64,000 bases of DNA, from NCBI GenBank assembly GCA_033239725.1, contig BTCW01000010.1, forward strand, positions 19,475,825-19,539,824, written 5' to 3'. Positions 55,144-64,000 of this stretch are shown one piece after another. This DNA comes from Echinochloa phyllopogon (lineage: Eukaryota > Streptophyta > Magnoliopsida > Poales > Poaceae). Under the pieces are notes generated by a model that was not told the origin of the DNA, searched no databases, and worked only from the letters and a program-made list of their open reading frames with translations. Numbering within the stretch: position 1 is the stretch's first letter; the number at the start of each line of letters is the position of its first letter. The translations under genes were made by a program, and so were the position numbers.

Positions 55144-58100
55144 TATCACACCCGGATTTTAACAAAACCCGAATGCGGCCATATGTGTGCCCAGGAAGTC
55201 CACAAAACACATACAACGAACAAATATGATAAACAAAGTACAAATGCTTGAAATAAAATAGTTTACATCAGAGTATAATATACATATTTATTACAGCAGA
55301 ATCTATAACTCTCAACTAAAGCGGAGCCGGAGTCCACAGGGACTCTGACTGGGAGAGCGCAACTCAGAAGTACAGCAGGTCCTCAGGGAACTCAGCAGCA
55401 GTCTCATGCTCAGCCCAATCTATTTACCCATCTGGGATTTTGTTGAATAATGATAAGTGTAAGTAAACAATTACATAGCAAGTATAGCACGGGTATGAAG
55501 GCTCAAAGTATGCTAGACATGGCTTAACTGCATTAGCATTTTTAGTTGGTTCATTTTAACATTTACCAAATTACTACAAGTGAATGAAAACTCGATTGTA
55601 GCCTAATTAATAAAGTATAAGTGACATTAAACACAAATAAACATCATCTTCTAATAAAAAAGGATTCAAGCCGCTCGTGACCCTGAGCAAGGCTATCATG
55701 ATAGATTTTACACTCTACAGAGGTTTCACCCTTTACCCACCAGTCGCATAAAAGTTCAAAGGAACTTTGCACCCAACCACGCACATCAACACGTCCGAGG
55801 TGTAACAGTATAGGGACGCTACGGGGTTTTTCACAAGACACCCTAACAGGACAGTAGCCGCTAGTTTAACAAGGCGGTGAGACCATAGGCACCGAGATCG
55901 ACGTACGCCTACGGAGTCACACCATAGGGGGGGTCGATGGCGTCCAGAGCGCGGGCATCGCACCCATCCATGCGCAACGTGTGGATTTCCCCATCGCAGG
56001 GACTCCTAGCACGGGACTAGGTCTAACGTGACCTAGTCGACGGATCACCCGTCCTCGGTGGAATCCAGAAACACCCTTTCACCTTGTGTCCACTAACGCC
56101 GTTGGCCCCAATGGTAGCCACTGGCAAGCTAGAGCCGTACAAGTTACTTGACCAAGACCAGAGCCATAATAGTTCTAGCGGTGGCGACAGGCTCCTGGGT
56201 TGCCGCTTTAAGAATCAGACCTTACGGAGAGACACTAGAGCAAAGCACACAACACATGCTCTAGCTCCCTAAACCAAGTTGCTAAAAAGCAAGTTTTATC
56301 ATTAATGTTGAAGTGAACCATTAAGTCAAAATTTACAATTAAATAATGGTGATAGTAGCTGCGCATAGCAAAAATCTACCCATATGCATAAACACAAGGT
56401 TATCAAAGGAACAGGATATACAAAACTAGGTACAACCTTAATGGGATATCAATTTAGACACATGCATATGAAATTAAATAATTGTAAAGGGGGTGTTTAG
56501 GTAGCAAGGATTGTCCGTGCTATAACTTGCCTTCCACGAAGTGCTGCTGCTGTTGTGAGTCCTGCTCCGGAAAGTCCTCCGCGAACTCGAAATCCAAAGC
56601 TAACGGCTCACCGACTGGACACGAAGCACCACACAAGCATACACGCATACTAATACATGCAAACAATTAATATTCTATTAGAACAGTACACCAAATAGTA
56701 GAAACAATACAAATAAAGCTGTTAGAAATATTCTACGCTTCACTACGAACACATGAGCGTGAAAATCACACTAATCTGAGCTAAAACGAAAAGGATATGA
56801 CTTTTCTAAGTTCTAGGGAGCTGCTGGTAATTTTTAAAAGTTTCCAGGGGCTTAATTGAAATAAAACAGGGACCTATGCATAATTACGCGTTAAAACCCG
56901 AGGGCTAACGCGTAAGATGGGCTTAGATGGACCGCTGGTTCTAATTTTAAAAAGTGCAGGGTGGTTTTTCATAAGAAACATGACCTATTCGTAATTATTT
57001 TTGAACCGAGCTGGAGCGCGGATTGATTTTGAAAAAACAGGAGGGCTCTTTAGCAAAATTGCCCGGCTGACCGTTACGCCTCTGGTTTGACTCGGGGGCT
57101 CGGGCGCTCAGCGCCGTTGGATCACGATCCAGCGGCTGGGATTGGTAGGGGGTTTGGGGTCGTCCACGGGGATCAGGGGCGCGGCGGCGCCGCCACTGCG
57201 GGCAATGGAGCTCGCCGGAGCAAAGGCTTCCCGGAGCTAGGGAGCTCCATTTGCTGCGGCGCTTGGCCCTACGGGCTCAGGAGCGCATGGGAGTCTAGCT
57301 GGGATGCTCAAGTCGACAGATGCGCGGCGGAGGCGGCCAATCGTCGGCGAACGGCGGCGGGCGACTCGGTTGGACGGGGTCAAGGCGATTAAGTGAGCTA
57401 ATTGGCCAAATAACAGGGCGGGGAGGTTCCTCACCTTGCTACGAAGTCACCCGAGGCGTCGAGGGGCTCGGAGCGGCGCCGAAGTGTTGTGTCGACGGCG
57501 GCAGCGCTTGGAGAAGGGCGGCGGCGCTCGGGGCGGGGTGGAGAGGCGCGAGTGAGGCCTAGGAGCTCGGTGGGGGTTGGGGTGAGGTGCTGGGGCGCTG
57601 GGGCTCGGCTTAAATAGCCCGGGGAGGCCTTGGCGTCCGCACCGGAGATTTGGGGAAAGGAAATCGGCGGTCGGCGTGCTTGCCTTGCGGGGGCCGGGTT
57701 GCCATGCGTGGAGCGGCTTAGAAAGGAAGGGGATTGGGGGAGGAAGGTGCGGGGAAGGTGCCTGGGTGGGACACGGGCATGGTGCGGGCCGGGACGGCCG
57801 AGCGGAGCGGCGGTGAATGCGCGCCGGGGAAGGAAAGGCGCGGGCGGGAGGTGGAAGGCAAAACTGACAGGTGGGACTGGGCGGTCAGCAGGAGAGAGAG
57901 AGAGAGAGACGGGAGGAAGGGTGGGGGCTCGAGCTGGGCCGGCTTGGTTTGGCCCAGGAGCGGGCGCGCGCGGCTCGGGCCAGCGCAGGCCGCTGGGCCA
58001 ACTCGGCGGGAGCAGGCCCAGGTGGAGAGGGGGAAGGTTTGGGCCGGGGAAAAAGAATGGGAGGGGGTTGGCTGCGCCAGGGAAAGAGTTGGGGGTGCAA

Positions 58101-58395
58101 GAGTGGACCAGGGGGAAAGCTTAGGGAGCAAAAGTGAACTCAGCTTGAATTAATTTTTCTAGGGCTCAAACAAATACAAATTAAATTCGAATTTAAACAG
58201 AATTTAAATTCCAACTTAATTTGCCAACAATCAAAACACAGTGCAGCAGCATGAATGCAACAAAAATATTTCTACAAATTATATTTGATTTTAATATCCA
58301 TAAATAATTCAATTAACTTATATTAAATATGAACAATTAAAATAAAAGCCAATTAATTACTAAAAAATTTAAATGGGCCATTTTTGGGTGTTACA
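55144..58395 (-). repeat. 5' LTR of the chromovirus element (complete)
   Basis: 3252 bp, from TATCACACCCGG (expected TG terminus changed to TA) to GGGTGTTACA. It includes the 971 bp (55495-56465) missing from the other LTR. A GC-rich leader region spans about 57060-57600. The ORFs at 57087-58153 have no protein motif and appear in both LTRs. Confidence 0.92.
57609..57619 (-). promoter_or_regulatory. TATA-type box of the 5' LTR
   Basis: On the minus strand CTATTTAAGCC lies in GC-rich surroundings just upstream of the GC-rich leader. The same box occurs in the 3' LTR at 48252-48262. Confidence 0.55.
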
Positions 58396-58578
58396 TTGTA
58401 ACATTACCCCTCTTAGCGACCCCACCTGTCAGGCCTTTTTTCGTCAAACTCTCCGCCTCCCTCGTCCGTCTTCTGTAGTATGTAATCGTCGAGTTCATAA
58501 TCAATATGGTCTCCAGCTAACTATCTGTTATGCAATTTTATTTTCTATTAAATAGTGTGGCACGTGTGTTCTTGATAG
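58396..58578 (+). mobile_element. small Helitron-like element, copy 4, right part
   Basis: It continues the sequence broken at 34988: CACCTGTCAGGCC, CTCCGCCTCCCTCGTCCGTC, TATGTAATCGTCGAGTTC, ATGGTCTCCAGC, then GTGTGTTCTTGATAG where copies 2 and 3 have CTTGCTAG. Confidence 0.58.
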
Positions 58579-59251
58579 TATTTAAAAAATCCAAATGGAA
58601 GCTTTCAATTTCTTTTTTGAAGCAACATCCAAAAAAACAAAGGGGCATTAATGCTACTCACATTAAGCTGAAAAAGAGTTGACCTAATTTATAATGGAAA
58701 ATGGGTCCAAAAACCGTACATCTGTAGTGGAGCGTGTGTGTAAGGAACATATATCATATGCCGTAGTTCGTAATTTAGTAATTGTATGACAATAAAGGCA
58801 TTAGAAATAACAAGTTTTTAGTTCCTAAGAATGATTTTCAAACTATGGTATCCAAATGAGCTATTCCAAATCATGGTATCTAAATGACTAAGTTCCAAAT
58901 CGTGATATCCAAATGATGAAGTTACAAATAATGGTATCGAAATTTCGACCATAGCAAATGATAGTAAGACGTCCAAATAGTTGTAGAATCAAGATTGAAC
59001 TCAAAGAGGTTTGAATCAAATGAGTTCAACGTAAAAAAAATACCATCGGATAATTCGACGGTACGGATGAATGGATATTCATCTGGTGCCTTTTGGTAGT
59101 TAAATCTGTACCGCACCAGATTATCCGACGGTCTTCAAAAAGGGTGTCAGATAAAGCGTCAGATAATTATGAACGGTGCCAAATGTTTTTGAGTGGATGA
59201 AGTAGGACATCGGATCATTTGATGGTAGTATCGGATCATCCCGTGGTGCAT
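58579..59251. other. repeat DNA with recurring CGGATNATCCGACGG-like dyads, left flank of hAT
   Basis: Related dyad sites occur at 59047, 59116, 59211 and 59232, and beyond the hAT element at 61205 and 61237. This looks like part of a retroelement LTR or leader that the hAT element entered. No coding sequence. Confidence 0.4.
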
Positions 59252-61148
59252 CAGGTTGCAAGCGGGGCGGGTTTTGCCGCAAGCCCGCTGGGCAAACCCG
59301 CACCGCATACCCGCAATTGACTGGAAATCAGTCCGCGTTGGTGAAGCGGGCCGATACGGCCAGCCCGCGAGAGCCGCCGGCGCCGCAGAGCCCGCAAAAA
59401 GAAAAGGTCAAAGCAGGAGAAAGGCGCTGCTTGGATCGGGAGGAAGAGGCTGATCTAGAAAAGAGCGGGACCGCCGCGCGCCTGAGCCGTCATCCTCGCG
59501 TGTGACGTCCATGGCGTCTCCGTCTTGCGCGCCGCGTGCGGTTCGCCGATGGTCGCGGATCTACTACTAGCCATGCCGTCGTCTTGCCTCTTCTCCCCTC
59601 TGTTCGATGCTCAGTACCCCAACCTCATCCGCGAGAATAGCAAGCAATCAGGGATGGGGCAGCGGTGATGGTGTGTGCAAGTGTAAGATCTTTTCGATTC
59701 ACCTACTGAATTTTTTATTCCTCTCGTTTCTCTGGTCTCGTTTCTCAAACAGACCCCATTCTGTTTATTCTAAAATGTTTTTAAATATGTTCATCTTGAG
59801 GAATGCAATACTGTTTATTTCAAGTATCAAAATGCTAGGCAAGAGCCGTGTTAAATACAATGAAAATGTTCTAGAGCTGTAGGACATCAACATATTAACA
59901 GCTAGGATCGATGGGTGTGTGATCTGCATGCCTTTTTGGACATAAGGTGAACATAGAACTCTGAATTGTGATGTAGTATCCAAAGGACGAACAACTGCAA
60001 ATGGTATATGCATTTAGTCTCACTTACATGTAATGGCTATAGAATCTAACTGTATAAAAGCTTTTTTAGTCATCCTGCAATGTGCGCTCACAAGAGCCAG
60101 CATTTTAGTTGATCGATCACTCAGTCTGCAAAAATTTGCTAGCGTAGGAGGAGAAAAGAAATACGCGCCTTACTCGTTGCAGGCAAGAGACGTCTCTTTC
60201 AGTTTATTTTTTAGACGAAGCTACGTCCATTTTCCGTTGCTTCTAGTAAACATAAGACACTGAAGCTCTTAAATTTTTGCGTCTGAATCTCGCTGTCAGT
60301 AATGTGATGGACTCATGCTCACGACTCAACCAGTGATTTGGACAGTAAAGGCTTAAGTCATAACTAGGGAAGCTGGAGTTTAACTAATCATAAAGGAAAG
60401 CTCCCCTTAACTTCGCATGCTATTATGTTTTTCCACTTCCCTATAATTCTAGAACTAAGCAGTGATTTTACCTGGATTTTACCTCTTGTATGTTCACTTG
60501 CTTTGGTGTGGACATGGTGTAGGACGTTGTGGCACCAAAGCATCGTACAAAGAAGCCCTAGGAAGAGCACTTCTAAGCAGTGGACCATCAGAGCAGATTA
60601 CAGAACATATGTATCATATTTCTTCAGTTTGCAGAGCAAAGTCTACATACTAGTCATATATGGTTAGAGACTAGAGTTATCAGCTGCCTTCAGGTTTTAA
60701 TCCGTTGGACTTTGTAATTGTTTTGGATATGTAGCTAGATGTTTGATGCTACAAAAGGGAGGTCAAGAATTATAAATTATGCCTACTTTTATGTATCAGA
60801 TTTGTTTACCCAATATCTGTTGTTGCAAATCATGTATAGCATAATTTGTTGAGTGATGTTACAAAATCTGGAGCATACGTAGTTCACCCGGTTTTTTATC
60901 TGGCCGATTGCTTGACTGATGTTTTTTAAACAATATCATGCACACATATGTACAGACGGTATTCTCGGCCGGTGTATACGGACGGTAACCACTGACCAGC
61001 ACGACCTTGCGGTGTCATACGCGGGCTGCCGCAAAGGCCGCGAGCGTTTCGCGGCTTCATGCGGGGCGCCGCATGTACCCGCGTATACTTATGCGGCTCG
61101 TGCGGCTGCGGGGCGGGCAGCCACGACCCGCCCCGCTTGCATGCTGAG
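59252..61148. mobile_element. non-autonomous hAT transposon
   Basis: Terminal inverted repeats: left CAGGTTGCAAGCGGGGCGGG, right (reverse complement) CTCAGCATGCAAGCGGGGCG. Flanked by the 8-bp direct repeat TGGTGCAT (59244-59251 and 61149-61156), the hAT target duplication. Subterminal DNA is GC-rich at both ends (59260-59480 and 61010-61140); the middle is AT-rich. No transposase motif was seen. Two stretches look exon-like: 59575-59670 after ATGCCGTCGTCTTG, and about 60520-60650 (GRCGTKASYKEALGRALLSS). Neither was identified. Confidence 0.7.
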
Positions 61149-61750
61149 TGGTGCATGACATCAACAGTAAATGTTCCTATTGTCGGATTTCTGCTCAGTG
61201 TGACCAGATCATCCCACGGTCATTAGGAGAAAGCATGGGATCATTCGGTGCTCACTGTGATTTTTCATTAGCCGTTGGAGTAACAACTGCTTTTGGTTGT
61301 TCGGCTCTTTATTCCCCATCTGCTCGCCCATTTAGAGTTGCTAGCGTGTAAAAATCCATTGCAGTCCAAAATACATCAACAACGCATCCAAGCCACCAAA
61401 GTGCCAAGATTGACCACCAAAGACAATTAGCACACTATTAGAGAGTGATTAGTGCTAGCCAGGCCTATAGAAAGAGATTGTAAGTTGAAGTTTCCGTATC
61501 CTTGGTTCATGGAGTGAAACATACTTGTAAACTCGGTGCATCAACCGCGGGAGACTGAGGCGTACGAGGCTGAGGCGTACGAGACGACCCGTCGCCCCAG
61601 TCCGCCGTGTCCTGACTACCGTCATGGACAAAACTCAAGCGTACGGCGGTGCATGCGCATGCAGATGGCGGCCGAGCAGGACTCCTAATCCAATCAGAAT
61701 TTCATTTGTGAGGTCAAAAGTAGATGTACTGCTGCGCACAAGCTTCTAAG
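61149..61750. other. continuation of the repeat interrupted by hAT
   Basis: Resumes with CATCAACAG after the duplication, with more dyads of the CGGATCATCCC type. It is followed by non-coding DNA with the retroelement-like phrase GTAAACTCGGTGCATCAACC near 61530. Confidence 0.35.
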
Positions 61751-62050
61751 GATTCGTTTGTTTTCCACGTGCTAAAGTACTAAATATAGATTAATTAAAA
61801 AAACTAATTACATAAACGAGGACTAATTTACGAGACGAATCTATTAAGCCTGATTACACCATGATTAGATAATGTAATGCTACAGTAAACATATTATAAT
61901 TATATATTAATTACAGTTTAATTAGGCTTGTTAGGTTCGTCACGAAAAATAGACATGACTTATATAATTAGTTTTATATTTAATTTATATTTAATACATC
62001 TAATTATTACTTATTTAAAGCTCTAAACTTTAACACTTGGATCCGAACAC
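61751..62050. mobile_element. AT-rich MITE
   Basis: About 300 bp non-coding, with imperfect terminal inverted repeats (GATTCGTTTGTTTTCCACGT at the left, GTGTTCGGATCCAAGTGTTA as reverse complement of the right end). It contains the widespread grass MITE phrases ACGAATCTATTAAGCCT and TTAATTAGG-CTT. The related truncated copy is at 15478-15650. No certain target duplication. Confidence 0.5.
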
Positions 62051-62396
62051 TACCTAAGTCTATGCGTGCATGAGTGCATGATGGGTGGCTTAAGCAAATC
62101 AGCGAGTTCTTCAGGGAAGCATATTTCTTTTGTTTAATCAAATATACTATTCTATTTGAATCTATTATCAATTACAAAGGCGAACCAATACTTACTGTTC
62201 CGTACTTTTTTCTTAAATACATGAGGACTAGATCACGATGATTCGGCATCAGGTCACTGTGATTATACAGCAGGCGATGGATCACACGTCCTTCGTTCTG
62301 CACGAGATTTGCAGCAAAGCTGTACACGCCCTACGGCAAGCTACGAGTGTGTGCTCAGCCCTACTGCAAGCAAGGCGGCATCACGGTAGCCGTGAC
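62051..62396. other. unassigned stretch
   Basis: Non-coding DNA without recognisable features between two MITEs. Confidence 0.25.
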
Positions 62397-62951
62397 TAGG
62401 GTTAAAAACGGTCGGGATAAATCCCGTACCGTCCCGATCCGATTTCTACATTTGATCCGATCGAATTCGTATTTTCGAACAAATATAAAAACGGAACGGA
62501 AACAGTTTAGGCTATATCCCGATCCTTTTCGTTTATCCCATATTTCGCCGGGATATCCCGTATTTACAAATATGGTACATCCCGTTTTTTTCGTCTAACC
62601 CAAAGAAGTGACCTAGCCCAAAGAAATTGTGACGGTGTACTGTTTGATTAACGGGCGGAATACCTAACCTTGTCCATATGTGCTGCATTGTTGCTAATTT
62701 TCTATGGTGTATCTGGATACGTATATTGGTGTCAATGTATCATTGAGATCAATTTAGTCCCACGTGGTATTTACACTTATTTAGTGTTCCTGTTTTTCTT
62801 TCCATATCCGATCATTTTCGATAAGTGGCCGTTCGAATTACTTCGTTTTCGCTTTCGTTTCCGACAAGTTCGTTTTCGTTTTCGTATTAAAATGTGAAAG
62901 TGAAAACGATAAGGGGTTTATCCCGATCGAGTTCGACTGCTTTCAACCCTA
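62397..62951. mobile_element. hAT-type MITE
   Basis: 555 bp with terminal inverted repeats TAGGGTTAAAAACGGTCGGG at the left and TAGGGTTGAAAGCAGTCG as reverse complement of the right end, and flanking 8-bp duplications GCCGTGAC (62389-62396) and GCTGTGAC (62952-62959), one mismatch. The interior holds many CCCGAT and CGTTTTCG-type words. It encodes no transposase. Confidence 0.75.
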
Positions 62952-62959
62952 GCTGTGAC

Positions 62960-63576
62960 CACCTGATGACAAACATGACCTGGTGCTACAATGACTCGAC
63001 TCCACGATAGGTTGCGGCCCTTCATCTTCGCCGGCACTTTGACAGCAATTATGCCATCATGGGCGGTGTGACCTTGTCACGACGATTATTTCAACTCGGC
63101 CACTAACCAAGCTTAGCATTTTTATTTTAATTTTACGGCTTTTACAAAGTATTATGTGTGTAGCTTTTTCTTCTTGTCCATGTGACAATTGTCGACCTCC
63201 TCAGTGCACGCTAGTGCCTTTTTTCGCACGGTTCCGGCTGTCGCGCTAATCTCTTTATGTCATATACGTCCCTCTTAACGTCTATTAAAAGTACTCGGGT
63301 AGCACATGTCTTAATCCGTGAAACCTTGATCTTGCGTGCCGCCTACAACTAAGCCTCTATAAGAGCATTGTAGTCATGGTAGGCCATCCTCTCCGTGAGT
63401 TGTGGTCAGCAAGACTAGGTGCTGAAACGTAATAGGCTAATTTTCCGGGAAAGTTATTTGCCCCGACAAAGAATGGGCCGCGACAAAGTTTATTTTGGCA
63501 TCAATCAAATTTCTGAATTATTATATATCATACTACATAGTATTTGTTATGTTTCTTTACAGTTCAAGATTCAGCG
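62960..63576. other. unassigned stretch
   Basis: Non-coding. The last 150 bases (GCCCCGACAAAGAATGGGCCG) look like the approach to a retroelement untranslated region. Confidence 0.25.
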
Positions 63577-64000
63577 ATCGCTCCGCGTGGCTCATCCAAC
63601 CCCGAAGGCTCCTAGGACACGCGAGGCTGGCGCCCGACGACCGCTCAGTGTGGTTCGTCCGACTTTGCCCGACTCGCCGACCTCGCCGGTTCCTAAGCTC
63701 AGGGGCTGGTGCCCGACGACTGCTTCGCATGGCTCGTCTGACTTCGCCCGACCACGCCGGCTCCTATGCTCGGGGGCTGGCGCCCAACGACCGCTCCGCG
63801 TGGTTCACCCGACTCGCGGACCTCGCCGGTTCCTAGGCTCGGGGGCTGGCGCCCGACGACTACTTCGCGTGGATCATCCGACTTCGCCCGACCTCGCCGG
63901 CTCCTATGCTCGGGGGCTGGCGCCCGACGACCGCTCCGCGTGGCTCATCCAACTTCACCCGACCTCGCTGGCTCCTAAGCTCGGGGGCTGGTGCCCAACG
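63577..64000 (+). repeat. tandem repeat, about 71-bp unit, at least six copies
   Basis: Units centred on CTCGGGGGCTGGCGCCCGACGA recur at 63627, 63706, 63777, 63846, 63917 and 63988 (position of the C in GGCTGG), with spacings 79, 71, 69, 71 and 71. Each includes GCGTGG-TC-TCCGACTTCGCCCGAC. Alternate units resemble each other more, hinting at a two-unit higher order. The array runs past the window. Similar GC-rich arrays occur in untranslated regions of large grass Ty3 elements; ORFs here are artefacts. Confidence 0.85.

Larger units (their letters stand above)
34989..58395 (-). mobile_element. chromovirus-type Ty3/gypsy element with long LTRs, split by a CACTA transposon
   Basis: A minus-strand element: 5' LTR 55144-58395, primer site 55129-55140, an extra ORF, gag, protease, reverse transcriptase, RNase H, integrase with chromodomain, polypurine tract, and a 3' LTR split into 34989-35340 and 47114-49043. 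Flanks are TTGCA (34984-34988) and TTGTA (58396-58400), a 5-bp duplication with one change. The insertion sits inside a Helitron-like repeat whose halves rejoin when the element is removed. The long LTR and the ORF ahead of gag recall the rice RIRE3/RIRE8 group (from memory). About 20 LTR differences in the first 350 bp and many stops show that it is old. Confidence 0.92.

Noticed and set aside
63495..63978. ORFs of 113 and 70 codons at the right edge
   Set aside because: They are translations of the 71-bp tandem repeat.
1..64000. tRNA, rRNA or microRNA genes
   Set aside because: I looked for tRNA-like A and B boxes and long hairpins by eye and found none that I could defend; a tRNA and covariance-model scan would be needed to exclude them.

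Overview
This is a plant nuclear window, almost certainly from a grass (Poaceae). It holds intron-containing genes, Tourist-like MITEs, Helitron-type termini, a Tat-lineage Ty3 element, a chromovirus with 3.2-kb LTRs, a CACTA element and hAT elements. I cannot name the species. Most of the window is transposable elements of different ages, many of them nested. The only host gene I can read end to end is a four-exon ubiquitin E2-variant (UEV1/MMS2-type) gene at 30869-33523 (+).

Layout. 1-5960: a Tourist-like MITE, a GC-rich island and unassigned DNA. 5961-14544: a complete, very young Tat-type Ty3/gypsy retrotransposon (+). Its 529-bp LTRs differ at one base, it has a perfect AGTAG target duplication, and two long ORFs in one frame are separated by a single TAA. 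A short motif, ACCGGT-CAG-ACCGGT, occurs about 26 times in the element, nearly always as doublets 22 bp apart, in both LTRs and in protein linkers. 14545-15650: Helitron and MITE remnants. 15651-22710: a decayed Ty1/copia element (-). 22711-30600: small Helitron-like copies, two inverted copies of a non-coding LTR-type element, a 152-bp tandem repeat and a GC-rich block. 30600-33800: the UEV gene. 34838-58578: a small Helitron-like element split by a 23.4-kb chromovirus-type LTR retrotransposon (-), whose left LTR is itself split by a CACTA transposon (35341-47113). The CACTA carries decayed TNP2 and TNPA-like genes and the last two exons of an ARF GTPase gene. 58579-64000: a 1.9-kb hAT element with an 8-bp target duplication, two MITEs and a 71-bp tandem repeat running off the window.

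Two signals deserve most attention. (1) The chromovirus has an extra sense ORF upstream of gag (54950 down to 53899). Its first 14 residues, MARTKLTARKSTCG, match the histone H3 N-terminus except at two positions, and a strongly acidic tract follows. The same element encodes an integrase C-terminal chromodomain, the module class that reads H3 tails. (2) The doublet motif of the young Tat element is preserved as DNA and read in all three frames, which suggests a DNA-level function. Both are sequence observations; function is inference.

All readings were made by eye from the bases. Family assignments rest on recognised protein motifs, not on searches.
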